From: VAZQ01 sp963756715
GTDB taxonomy: Bacteria; Pseudomonadota; Alphaproteobacteria; Rhizobiales; Xanthobacteraceae
Assembly (NCBI GenBank): GCA_963756715.1
Contig: CAVWOV010000035.1
Span: forward strand, 248,001-312,000
Direction: 5' to 3'
Length of the DNA: 64,000 bases
Positions 16,534-27,019 of this stretch are shown in pieces (the first letter of the stretch is position 1; every line of letters begins with the position of its first letter). The position numbers were made by a program, and so were the translations under genes. The notes under the pieces were generated by a model, which did not search any database, had not been told where the DNA came from, and saw only the letters and a list, made by a program, of their open reading frames with translations.

Positions 16534-18079
16534 ATGGCGACGACTTACGAATTCGGCCCGTTCCGGCTCGACGCGGACGCAGAGATCCTGCTCCGTGATG
16601 CGCGGCCGATTGTCCTGGGCCAGCGCGCAGTCGCTCTGCTCCGGCTGCTGCTGGAGCGCGCAGGCGCGCCGGTTTCCAAGGATGCGCTGTTCGAAGCGGC
16701 ATGGCCGGGGCTCGCCGTCGAGGACAGCAACCTGACCGTCCAGATCGCGGCCTTGCGCCGCGCGTTCGGTGAAGCCGGCGGCGCGGACTGGATCGAAACG
16801 CTGCCGCGGCGCGGCTATCGCTATGTCGGGCCGGCGGTTGCGCCTGGAGCGCTCACCGGCCGCATCGCCACCGATCTCTCCGCCGGTCTTGCCGGACAAG
16901 CCGTCCGTCGCCGTGCTTCCATTCACCAATCTGAGCGGCGACCCGGAACAGGAGTATTTCGCCGACGGGATGGTCGAAGACATCATCGCCGGATTGTCCC
17001 GCATCAAATGGCTGTTCGTCATCGCGCGCCATTCGAGCTTCGCCTTCAAGGGGAAGGCCGTCGACGTCAAGCAGGTCGCGCGCGAACTGGGCGTGCGCTA
17101 TCTGGTGCAAGGAAGCGTCCGCAAGGACGGCCACCGGGTCCGCATCTCCGCGCAGATGGTCGAGGCCGAGAGCGGATATCAGTTGTGGAGCGAGCGGTTC
17201 GACCGCGCGCTCGATGACGTGTTCGCGCTGCAGGATGAGATCGCTCTCAACGTGGTCAGCGCAATCGAGCCAAGCTTGCGGCGTGCTGAAGTCGAGCGCG
17301 TGAGCCGCAAGCGGCCAGACAGCCTGGATGCCTATGACCTCGTCCTGCAGGCGCAGCCCGACGTGGATTCCGGCATGCCTGCACAGGTGACAAAGGCACT
17401 GGTGTTTCTCGGACGCGCGCTCGCGCTCGACCCGACCTATGCGCTGGCGCACGCCAATGCGGCCATGTGCCATCATTGTCTCTTTCTGCGCCGCGGGTTG
17501 CGTGAAGAGGATCGGTCGGCGTCGGTCCGCTACGCTGAGGCGGCCATCGCGCATGGCCGCGACGATGCGCGCGCTCTGACCCTTGCCGGGTTTTCCATCG
17601 GTATGGATGGGCATGATCGAGCCGCCGCGTTCATCGCGTTGGAAGCCGCGCTTGCGATTAGTCCGTCATCTGCGCTGACTTACATTCTCGGTAGCGTCAT
17701 GCTGGCGTGGGGCGGTGAAAGTGAACGCGCAATCGAGTGGAGCGAACGGGGTATGCGTCTCAGCCCGCTCGATCCTTGGGCCTTCGCTGCTTACGACGCG
17801 CAGGCGATGGGTCATTTCCGTCTCGGCCGATACGACAAAGCTGCTCATGCCGCTTACAAGTCTGTTCACGCCAACCCGGCCCACAGCATCACTTACGTGC
17901 AGTTGGCAGCGGCGCTCGCCAAACTTGGGCGGCTGGAGGAAGCCAAGGCAGCTGCGGCAAAGGTCCTGGAACTGCATCCCACCTTTCGGTTCAGCCGCCA
18001 ATTCGCCGGCGTCGATTGCGCGCCCGAACTTGCCGCTTCCATGAGTGAGGCGCTCCGAATGGTCGGGCTGCCGGAGTAA
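16534..18079 (+). CDS. winged-helix regulator with FlgO-like and TPR domains (one-base frame break)
   Basis: The N-terminal OmpR/CadC-type winged helix (about 1-100) shows YEFGPFRLDADAEILLRDAR, LFEAAWPGLAVEDSNLTVQI and WIETLPRRGYRYVG. After a short linker comes the FlgO/adenylate-cyclase-associated region PSVAVLPFTNLSGDPEQEYF through GVRYLVQGSVRKDG, then TPR-like helices to the end (for example GRALALDPTYALAHANAA). The frame breaks near 16870-16885; one extra base gives 514 residues. There is no membrane helix, unlike CadC. Targets unknown. Confidence 0.85.
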
Positions 18080-18307
18080 TTTCGGCCCGCGTTCTCGTCT
18101 GCTCCTGGCCCCACTCGGACCTCCCACCATGTCTGCTTTTCCGGCGCTTGTCGGAGCTCAGCTGGCATCAAAGACGGAATGGCAGCGGCCGTTATTTACG
18201 AGTGCGCGCTTTCCGTCGCCCTCGCATCAGGACGCCGCCGGCGATGCGAGATGCGGACGCATCACCAGCGGCAGGGCAACCTTCGCGGCGTCAGATCGGG
18301 CCGCGCG

Positions 18308-18745
18308 TCATCCGGCCATACGCTTCTCCGGCGGCGTCACGGTCGCGGCGGCCGCTTTCATGACGCCCGCCACCGTCATGAAGGTTTCGGTCCACGCTTC
18401 CTTGACCGGCGGGGTGAAGGCGGGGCCAAGCCCTTGCTCCAGGGTCCACAGCAGCGCGGCGCCCACCGGCTCGTAATGCTTGTCGGTGACGCCGTAGCCG
18501 ACGTGGCGTTTGCCCAGTTCCTGGACGGCCGGCAGGATCGCCGCCACCTGATGAAGATTGGTGACCGCGGTCGCAATCATCTGCATCAATTTTTTCTTCT
18601 GTCCCGACAGGTCGTCGGGAAACAAGGTGCGGACCTCCGGCGCGATGGTGAACAGGCGATCGTAAAACAAATCCGCCGCCGTGTCGGCGATCGGCACAAC
18701 CTTGGCGAAACTGTCTTGAACGAGTTTGACTTGTTCCGGTGTCAT
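18308..18745 (-). CDS. single-domain bacterial globin
   Basis: The 145-residue protein has a 3-on-3 globin pattern: MTPEQVKLVQDSFAKVVPIA for helix A, FYDRLFTIAPEVRTLFPDD for B-C-CD, the proximal histidine in LGKRHVGYGV, and YEPVGAALLWTLEQGLG for helix G. It lacks the reductase domain of flavohemoglobins. In Bradyrhizobium a comparable globin (Bjgb) sits in the nitrate assimilation cluster and is linked to nitric oxide protection. The location at the end of a nas cluster suggests the same job here. ATG at 18745 follows GGAG. Confidence 0.88.
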   Translation of the reverse strand: MTPEQVKLVQDSFAKVVPIADTAADLFYDRLFTIAPEVRTLFPDDLSGQKKKLMQMIATAVTNLHQVAAILPAVQELGKRHVGYGVTDKHYEPVGAALLWTLEQGLGPAFTPPVKEAWTETFMTVAGVMKAAAATVTPPEKRMAG

Positions 18746-18893
18746 TATCACGTCTCCATGGTCGTCATGAATGAGCTTGAGACATCTCCTCGGTGTCGCG
18801 GATTGCACGGGTGCGCCGGCCCGACCGCGACTTGTTGTTCCGTTGGGCGACCCGGATTCGCCCCACGGCGGCGCGTGGCATTCGAGCGCTTCG

Positions 18894-19487
18894 CTATTCC
18901 ATCGGCAGACGGATGACGACGCCGCCCATCACGTCGTTGAGCTTGAAGTCCTTGCGCGGACTCTCGGCGTGCTGGTTGTGGCAGGAGACGCAGCCGGGCG
19001 ACACCGCGACGTCGGCGTAAATGGCGGTGTAGTATTTCTGCTTGCCCAGCGTCTCCTCCTTGTAGAACGGCTTCTCCTTGGTGGTGTTGATCGCCTTCAG
19101 GCCGTCCTTCTCGACCGCGGTGCGTGGCGCGTTCTGCTTGTTGATCGGCCAGAGCGACAGCAGCGAATACGAGAATGCCTTGGTCTTCTCGGAGACCCGT
19201 TCGGCGCCGAAGCGGAACATCTGCGCGGGCAGCGGCAGCGCCTTCTTGTCGGTGAAGTGCTCGTCGGCCTTGATCACCTTCTCTTCGTTCTGCAGCCGGT
19301 TGACGACCTTCTGGGTGTAGACGGTGCGGTCCGCCTCCATCACCGCATGCAGCATGTCGGCGACCTTCTGCAGCGGCACGCCCTTGGGCTCCTTGCTGCC
19401 GAACAACTGCGCGTAGGCGCCGGTCGCTGCCGCCATGGAAACGGCGACAACGACGGCGGTGCCAATCACTACGAACGGTCTTGCCAT
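18894..19487 (-). CDS. DUF3365 periplasmic monoheme c-type protein
   Basis: The 197-residue protein has a signal peptide (about 1-26, ending GAYAQ) and a Tll0287-like DUF3365 sensor/heme domain. A single heme c motif CVSCHNQH lies near residue 165, followed by DVMGGVVIRLP. In the family this domain binds heme and often senses redox state or ligands. It sits between the eleven-heme cytochrome and the globin, in the same direction, 57 bases after the cytochrome stop. It may be a redox partner or gas-ligand sensor of that system. Confidence 0.85.
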   Translation of the reverse strand: MARPFVVIGTAVVVAVSMAAATGAYAQLFGSKEPKGVPLQKVADMLHAVMEADRTVYTQKVVNRLQNEEKVIKADEHFTDKKALPLPAQMFRFGAERVSEKTKAFSYSLLSLWPINKQNAPRTAVEKDGLKAINTTKEKPFYKEETLGKQKYYTAIYADVAVSPGCVSCHNQHAESPRKDFKLNDVMGGVVIRLPME

Positions 19488-19544
19488 GTCAGTGCTCCTT
19501 TCATTCTCTCTCTGGGTTGTGATCTCGACGTGTGCTTGAGATTG

Positions 19545-20973
19545 TCATTTGCGGGCCTCGCCGCGTTCCTGCGCGCGTTTCTTTGCCCATTCGATGCTCT
19601 CGATGCGGACCGAGCTCTGGCCCTTGAAGTTGCGCTCGACCAGCGCCGGATCGGCGAGGGCGTCGAGCGTGAACTGCAGGCCGTGGCAGTTGCCGCAGAC
19701 GCTGCGCACCATCTTTTCGTTCGGGCGCAGGTTGTCGTTCTGGTTGTGGGTGACGAAGAAGCCTTTCGAGCCGTCGTCACGGCGCGTCTCGGTCACCGGC
19801 AGGTGACAGGTCGCGCACGAAACGCCGCTGCCGCGCGGGAGTTCGCCCGCCGCTTCGCGCTTCAACAACTCGTAATGCGGCGAAGCGAAGTAGGCCTTGG
19901 TATGGGTGTCGTCGTGGCAGCCGGTGCAGGCTTCGACCTTGGCGCGCGTGGTATTGAAGTCGTGCGCCGCGTGGCAGGTATTGCAGCCGAGCGCCGTGTG
20001 CTGAGCCGATGCTTTCATCGGGACGCGGGCCTCCGCCGGCGTCATCGGCGGCAGCGGCGTCTTGTGAAAGAGGCCGAAGGGGCCGTCGTTGCGCGACACC
20101 ATGCCGTCACGCAGCCGCATGCCGTGCTTGCCTTCGGTGAACGTGCGCACCTGGTCGGTATGGCAGGTCTTGCAGACCGCAATTCCGGGTGCTTCCACCC
20201 AGCGCAACGGCTCGTCCTTGACCGTATGGCAGCCTGAGCAATTCACGCCCGAGCGGGCGTGAATGTCGTTCGCCCAGGCGGCGGTGATCTCGGAATTGCC
20301 GGCGTGCTCTGCGGGAGCGTCGGCCGCTGCGGCCGCGAGCGGCTTGCCCTCCTGGCGGCGCGTCTCCTTTTCCTTGAGCCAGTCCTTCAGCGCGACGAGT
20401 TGCGTCGCAAGCTGGTCCGGCTCGCCGTGGTGCTTGGTGAGGAAGTCGGCGTAGAGCGCGCGGTTGTCATGGAATTTGTGGCAGCCCGAGGAGGCGCAGG
20501 TGTCGAATTTCGAGACCCAGGTGGCTCGGCCGGTCGTCGGCGATGTCGTGATGGCAGAGGTAGCAGTAATCGGTCGGCATCGTGACGCCGAGTGCCTGGG
20601 TAATGCCGGGGCGATGCTCCTGATGACAGGTGACGCAATAACGCGCGTCGAGAATCTCCACCCGGTCGGCGTTGCGCGGATCGGTGAACTTCGATTTGGG
20701 ATGTGAATCATTCGCGGCCTTCAATTCCGCGCCGTGACAATTGACGCAGGCGTCCTGCAGGACTTCGGCGCCGCCGAACGGCGACGTGTGGCATGCGTCG
20801 CAGGCCAGTTCGATCTGGTGATGACCGTTCGTCGTTTTTCCGATGAGCAGGAACGACCGGTTGCCGCCATAGATGATGAGCGTCAGCACAAATGCGCCGA
20901 CCGGCACCGTCAGTCCGATCCAGATGAGCCAGAGCATCGCCGTTCGAGACATCTCCATGAACTCAATAGGCAT
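19545..20973 (-). CDS. membrane-anchored eleven-heme cytochrome c (one-base frame break)
   Basis: An N-terminal anchor (about residues 13-37) leads into a multiheme domain expected in the periplasm. Heme motifs in order are CDACH, CVNCH, CVTCH, CYLCH, CASSGCH (a CX4CH site), CSGCH, CKTCH, CNTCH, CTGCH, CATCH and CGNCH, eleven in all. The frame breaks near 20500-20525, between motifs four and five; one extra base gives about 475 residues. The start at 20973 overlaps the stop of the flavocytochrome gene. It resembles cytochrome c3/NapC-type and multiheme nitrite or hydroxylamine enzymes only in general form. No CX2CK catalytic heme of NrfA is seen. Function unknown; electron transfer or nitrogen-oxide reduction is inferred from context. 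Confidence 0.85.
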
Positions 20974-23004
20974 AGACGGTCACGATGTGGACGAAGAGCA
21001 GCAGCGGCAGCGGCCAGAACGCCAGGATGTGCGTCCAGGTGAATGCGTTGCGCCAGGATTTCGCGCCCTTGGCGAGCACCCGATGTTCGCGCGCCGTCGC
21101 GATGCCGGTGACGCAGCCTGCCGCGATGACCGCGATGAAGGTCATCATCAGCCAGCGGTTGAGATTTTCGCCGAGATGAAATCCGGTGTGCAGGAACAGC
21201 ACGCCGAGCACGGCCGCGCCGATCGCGGCGTGGACAATGCGCCATCCGCGATAACTGCCGAGCCAGCGCCAGCTCAGGCGCTTGCGGATCGACAGGAACG
21301 CGACGATCGCCGACAGCCCGACCAGGGTGAAACCGGTGACCTGCTTCCAGGTGCCGTCGATCCAGAGTACGTCGATGCCGATCCCGCGGACGATGCTGGT
21401 CGAATATGGCCAGGCCGGGAGCAGCACGGCGGCAAGCGCGATGCAAGCCGCGAGCACCGAGGCCGTAGCGATCGTACGCCTGCCGAACACCGGCTCGTAT
21501 TTTGGCGCTCCGCCGAGCAGTTCGGCCAAGAGCGGCCGGCAGGTGCCGCAGACCGTGCACGCGCCGGTGTCGCGGCTCAGCAGTTCGAGGGTCGTGGCGC
21601 CGGACTGAATGGATTCGCCAAGCCGGCCGCGCGTCACGCCGGTGCAGTTGCAGACCGTTGCGGCGGCCGGCCACGCGGCGACGGCGGCGGGCTGCGCCGC
21701 GCCGAACAGCAGGCCGGTGCGCGCAAACCGCCACATCTGCCAGGGCCAGATCACGGAGCGGTCGCGGATCGCCTGCTGGATGCGGCTGACCTCCGGCCAT
21801 CCGCCGACGCCGAATGCGCCGACGAGGCGGCCGCGGCGCAGCACGAGGCGGCGATAGGCCCCCGCGGCGGCGTCTTTCCAGACACGCGTGCTGACATCGG
21901 TGCGCTGATCGAGCTGCTCGATGTCGCCCATGCTGAAGACGTCGGTGCCGACAACCTTCAGCTTCGTGGTGGGGACGGAACCGCGATAGTCCGCCGCGAT
22001 CCCGGCAATGCGGGCGGCGGCGACGGTGGCCTGGTCGAGCCCGGGAGAGACCAGTCCATAGACGTGGCCGTCGTGTTCCGCGCATTCGCCGACCGCATAG
22101 ATCGATGGATCGGAGGTCTGCATCGCGTCGTTGACGGTGATGCCGTGTCCGACCGCGATGCCGGCATCGCGCGCCAGTTCGATGTTGGAGCGGATGCCGG
22201 TGCAGATGATCGCGGTGTCGCAGGGCGATGATTTCGCCGGTCGACAGCACGATGCTCTCGACCCGGTCCGTGCCGGCGATGGTCTTGACCGAACAGCCGG
22301 TGCGAACCTCAAGGCCCATCGCGCGGATTTTTTCCGCCAGCACCTCGCCGGCGCCGCGGTCGATCTGGCGCGCCATCAGGCGGTTTTCGTGCTCGACGAC
22401 GACGGTCTTGATGTTGCGCAGCGCCATGCCGCGCGCCGCTTCGAGGCCGAGCAGGCCGCCCCCGACCACGACGGTGCAGCGCGAGCGAACGCTGCGCGCG
22501 ATCAATTGCTCGACGTCGTCAAAACCCCGGAAGCTGAAGACGCCCGGCAACTCGCGGCCCGGGATCGGCGGGATGTGCGCGCGCGAACCGAGACAAAGCA
22601 CCAGGTGCGAATAGCGCCAATGGCGGCCGAACTGGTTCTCGACGGTTTTGGCTTCGCGATCGATGCGGACGATCCGGTGGCCGTTGTACTGCGCGATCGG
22701 CGCGTGCTCGGGGAAGACGTTCGTCTGATAGACCAGGCCGATCTGTACCTCGCCGGCAAGGAAGGGCGTAAGCTTGATCCGGTTGTAGGGCCGCCAGCGT
22801 TCAGCGTTGAGCAGCACCACCGGCAAGCCATGGCGCAGCAGTTCCTGCGCGGCGCGCAAACCGGATGGGCCGCCGCCGACCACCACCACCGGATCGGTCG
22901 TCGGGCGACCGGTATTGCTCCGTCAGGTCGACCAGCAACTCGGCTGACGGCGCGTCGAGCGCGGCCTGCGCTTTGGCGAATCTGGATTTGGCGAGCAGTT
23001 GCAT
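20963..23004 (-). CDS. FAD / [2Fe-2S] / membrane cytochrome b fusion oxidoreductase (two one-base frame breaks)
   Basis: After removing two extra bases (near 22223 and 22897) this is a 679-residue protein. Residues about 39-330 form a NirB-like flavoprotein with loops VVVVGGGPSGLRAA and TVVVGGGLLGLEAARG. A BFD-like [2Fe-2S] domain has cysteines near 451, 453, 482 and 485. Five hydrophobic segments follow (about 510-531, 555-572, 588-607, 617-636, 655-677) with histidines near 591, 605, 609, 658 and 672, suited to bind b hemes. It starts in a one-base overlap with the nasA stop and ends overlapping the eleven-heme gene. It probably carries NAD(P)H electrons into or across the membrane. Confidence 0.83.
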
Positions 23005-25773
23005 CACGACGTGCCCGAGGTGGCGCGGATGCGTTTCGCCGCCGGCCGTGTCGCGATGCTTGCGGACGCCGGCGCATCGGCCAGGGCTTCGCTGCGCGCA
23101 AGCGCCACCACCTTCTTGAGTTCCGGCAGGCACGATCCGCAGTTCGTTCCCGCACGCAGGATTTCGCCAATTCCCTCCACGGTGGTCGCGATCCGCGAGG
23201 CGAGTGCCTCACGGATGGCGGTGAGGCCGACACCGAAGCAGGTGCAGACGATGGGGCCGTTGACGCGCACGCCGTCGGCCGGACGTCCCGAAATCAGCAC
23301 ACGCCGTTCGTGCTCGGTCAGCGCCTCGCTTTCGAACAGCGCCTTGACGGTGTCCCATTGCGGCGCCGCGTCGGCCGGACCGATGAACAGGCAGCCTTCG
23401 AGGCGGCCTTGACGGAAGGCGGCGACCCGATAGGCACCGCGCCGCTCGTCGATGTATTCGGCGAGTTCACAATCCGGCCCGAACAGGCTCGGCGCATGAC
23501 TGCGCCAGACATGCGGCTTGTCGTTGCTCGCAATCAGCAGGCCACAGCCTCCCGTCATGGCGACGCGCGCCCACCAGCTTCCGGCCGGAAGATCGTGTTG
23601 CGAGCGCCGGATCAACGCGAAGCCGCGGCCGCTGAACGTCATGGGGGCGATGGCCGCGGGCGTTGCCTTGGCCTCCGGCTGACCGGAGAACGGATCGGTC
23701 GCCGGCGCGACGAGGTCGCCGACGCGCGCAGACGACGCGGTGACGTCGCTCCAGTGGATCGGCACGAACAGCGAGCCGGGCTGCTGGCCGTCGCTGACGA
23801 TGACCTTGAGGACGCACGAGCCATGCTCGGTCGATACGCGGGCAAAGCCGTTGTCGGTCAGTCCGGCGGCCTTGGCGTCCGCGGGGTGGACTTCGACGAA
23901 GGGCTCGGGCCGGTGCACGCCGAGCTTCGGGCTCGCTCCCGTGCGGGTCATCGTATGCCACTGGTCGCGCACCCGTCCGGTGTTCAGATGGAACGGGAAG
24001 TTCGGACTTCGCTTGGCGTGAAGCGACGGCCGCTCCGGCGCGATGAAGCGGGCCTTGCGGTCGGGCGTATAGAAGATGCCGTTGGCGAAAAATCGCTCGC
24101 GCCTTGAGCCTTCGTTGGCCGGTACCGGCCATTGTACCGGCGCGAGCGCGTCGAATGCGTCGTCGCACAGCGTTGCCAGCGCGCCGATATCGAAGTCGCG
24201 CTGCCCGTTGTTTTCGAAGCCCGACAGGCTCGCGTGCTCGCGGAAGATGTCGGCGACGGTTTGATAGCGGAACGCCGGGCCGAAGCCCATGCGGTGGGCC
24301 ACTTCGCTGACGATCCACCAGTCGGGCTTGGCTTCCCCGGGCGCCGGCAGGAACGGACGCTGGCGTGAGATGCGGCGTTCGGAGTTCGTGACCGTGCCGT
24401 CCTTTTCGCCCCATGCGGCCGCCGGCAGCAGAAGGTGAGCGCCGGCGTTGACAGTGTCGTTGGAGAGCACATTCTCGGACACGACAAACAGCTCGAGCTT
24501 GTCGAGCGCCTTGCGCACCGCGCGCGCGCGCGGCAGCGAGACAGCCGGGTTGGTGCCCATCACCCACAACGCCTTGATGGTGCCATCCTCGATCGCCTCG
24601 AACATCTGCACCGCCTTGCGGCCTTCGCCCGTCACCATGGCGGGCGCGTCCCAGAAGCGGCCGACGCGGTCGATCTCGTCGGGCGTAAAGCCCATATGCG
24701 CGGCGAGCTGGTTGGCGAGCCCGCCGACTTCGCGCCCGCCCATGGCGTTCGGCTGTCCGGTCAGCGAGAACGGTCCGGCGCCCGGCAGCCCGATCCGGCC
24801 GGTCGCCAGGTGGCAGTTGATGATGGCATTGACCTTGTCGGTGCCCTGCGCCGACTGGTTCACGCCCTGCGAAAAGCAGGTGACGACGCGCGGCGTGTTA
24901 CGGAACAGTTCGAAGAACTGCGAGATCGCCGACTTCCGCAGACGCGTCGCATTGACGATCGCGGCGATGTTGGGCGCGATGTCGCGCGCGCGCGCGAGCG
25001 CGTTCTCGAAGCCGTTGGTGTGCGAGTCGATATAGCGGAAGTCGAGCGACTGAGTGTCGGCGAGATGGACCAGCAGGCCGCAGAACAGCGTCGTATCCTT
25101 GCCGGGCGCAATCGGCAGAAAGAGGTCGGCGTCCTCGACGGTGGCGGTGCGGCGCGGATCGATCACGACAATCTTGGCGCCACGCTCGCGCCGGTTCTTG
25201 ACCAGCCGCTGGTAGAGCACCGGATGACACCAGGCGGTATTCGAGCCGACCAGAATGATCAGATCGGCTTCGTCGAGGTCTTCGTAGGTGCCGGGCACCG
25301 TGTCGGACCCGAACGCGCGCCGATGGCCTGCCACTGACGACGCCATGCAGAGGCGCGAATTGGTGTCGACGTTCGCCGAGCCGACGAAGCCTTTCATCAG
25401 CTTGTTGGCGACGTAGTAATCCTCGGTGAGAAGCTGGCCGGAGAGATAGAAAGCGACGGCGTCGGGGCCGTCGCGCTCGGCGATGCGCTTGAATCCGTCG
25501 GCGACGCGGTCGAGCGCGTCCGGCCAGCCGATGCGCGCCAGTCCGCCGTCTTCGCCGCGCAGCCATGGGATGAAGCAGCCGTCCGCCGAGCCCGAGCGTC
25601 TCGCCGAGCGCCGAGCCCTTCGAGCAAAGCCGTCCCAAATTTGCCGGGTGCGAAGGGTCGCCCGCGACTGTCGCGCCGCCATGTCCATCGGGGCGCGCAA
25701 GCACGCCGCAGCCCACACCGCAATAAGGGCAGGTGGTGCGGACCGCCGGAGGATGATGCGTGGGTGCGTTCAT
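23004..25773 (-). CDS. nasA: assimilatory nitrate reductase catalytic subunit (one-base frame break)
   Basis: Molybdopterin oxidoreductase reducing nitrate to nitrite in the cytoplasm. The [4Fe-4S] site is CPYCGVGCGV with a later cysteine in GRLCSKGSALGETL. The Mo-cofactor region includes SRLCMASSVAGHRRAFGSD, VVTCFSQGVNQSAQGTDK and GREVGGLANQLAAHMGF. A C-terminal BFD-like [2Fe-2S] domain has CTCFG and NCGSC, so electrons enter from a flavoprotein. There is no Tat signal. One extra base near 25567 splits the N-terminal 69 residues from the rest; corrected length is 922. Start ATG 25773 is 20 bases after the FAD reductase stop. Confidence 0.93.
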
Positions 25774-25792
25774 TCCTGCGTTCGCCCGGCGC

Positions 25793-27010
25793 TCATGCCG
25801 CGATCCGGGTGGCGGCCGCACCACCGAAGACGAGGTCGTCGCGCATGTCTTCGATGGGCGATCCGGAGCGAATGAGGTTGAGATACCAGAGGCCGTCGGA
25901 GGTATCGCCGAACAGCACCGTGCCGATGAGCCGATCGTTGGCGATGACGAGCTTCTTGTAGACACCGAGGCCGGGGTCGCTCAGGACGATTTCATCCGCG
26001 TCGGGAGCGGCACCCAGGAAATCGCCGGCGGAGAACACGCTCACGCCCGACACCTTCAGATTGGTGGCGAGCACGCTGCCTGCATACATTGCGCCTTCGC
26101 CGGAGAGCCGCTGCGCCAGCACCTGCGCCTGCTCGTAGGCGGGTTCGACCAGCCCGTAGCAGACGCCGCGGTGCTCGGCGCATTCGCCGATGGCGTGGAT
26201 GCCGCTGACGTGGGTCTCGATGTGATCGTCGACCAGGATGCCGCGATTGACCGCGAGGCCGGCATCGCGCGCGAGATCGACGTTCGGCCGGATACCGACG
26301 GCGACCACAACGGCGTCGGCCGGAATGACGGTGCCGTCCTTCAACTCGACGGCTTCGACGCGGTCCGCGCCGGCGATCCGCGCCGTTTCGGCTTCGAGCA
26401 GAACCGTGATGCCCTTGGCCTCGACCGCCTGCTTGAGCATGAGGGCCGCGCGCTGGTCGAGTTGCCGCTCCATCAACCGGTCCATCAGATGAATGACGGT
26501 GACCTGGGCGCCGGCTTTTGCGAGCCCATAGGCGGCTTCGAGCCCCAGGAGGCCGCCGCCGATAACGACGACGCGCGCGCCGGCCGCCTTGGCGGATGTG
26601 ATCGCATTGACGTCTTCGATGTTGCGGAAGGTGAGGACGCCGGGCAGCTCCATGCCGGGAGTGGGCAGCCTGATCGGTTGCGAGCCGGTGGCAAACACCA
26701 GCTTGGAAAAATCGAGCCGCGCCCCGTCGGCGAGCGTGACGGTCCGCGCCACCGGATCGACGGCGGTCGCGCGCACGCCGTAGCGCAGCGTGACGCCGCG
26801 GTCGCGCCACCACCGGGCGGCTTTCAGTTCGATGTCGGCGAACGCGACTTCATCCGCTAACAGCGACGACAGCAATACGCGGTTGTAGGCCAGCCGCGGC
26901 TCGTCGCCGATCACCGCGATGGCGTAGCGGCCGAGCGCGCGCTTCTGCAATTCCTCCACGAAACGGGCTGCCGCCATGCCGTTGCCGATGACGATGAGGG
27001 GCTCGCCCAT
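25793..27010 (-). CDS. NAD(P)H/FAD reductase, NirB N-terminal-like, likely NasA partner
   Basis: The 405-residue protein matches the flavin module of NirB and NasB/NasC proteins without the [2Fe-2S] or siroheme parts. The FAD-binding start is PLIVIGNGMAAARFVEEL, the NAD(P) loop is VVVIGGGLLGLEAAYGL, and the FAD-closing motif is IHAIGECAEHRGVCYGLVEP. It lies directly upstream of nasA, whose BFD domain probably accepts its electrons. It is a clear paralogue of the flavin part of the membrane fusion encoded at 20963-23004. It follows the tandem ATPase gene by nine bases. Confidence 0.88.
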   Translation of the reverse strand: MGEPLIVIGNGMAAARFVEELQKRALGRYAIAVIGDEPRLAYNRVLLSSLLADEVAFADIELKAARWWRDRGVTLRYGVRATAVDPVARTVTLADGARLDFSKLVFATGSQPIRLPTPGMELPGVLTFRNIEDVNAITSAKAAGARVVVIGGGLLGLEAAYGLAKAGAQVTVIHLMDRLMERQLDQRAALMLKQAVEAKGITVLLEAETARIAGADRVEAVELKDGTVIPADAVVVAVGIRPNVDLARDAGLAVNRGILVDDHIETHVSGIHAIGECAEHRGVCYGLVEPAYEQAQVLAQRLSGEGAMYAGSVLATNLKVSGVSVFSAGDFLGAAPDADEIVLSDPGLGVYKKLVIANDRLIGTVLFGDTSDGLWYLNLIRSGSPIEDMRDDLVFGGAAATRIAA

Positions 27011-27019
27011 GCGTGCTTC

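Noticed and set aside
20873..22231. Plus-strand frame opposite the flavocytochrome gene
   Set aside because: Its translation is compositionally biased and unlike any protein family, while the minus strand shows FAD, BFD and membrane motifs once two bases are corrected.
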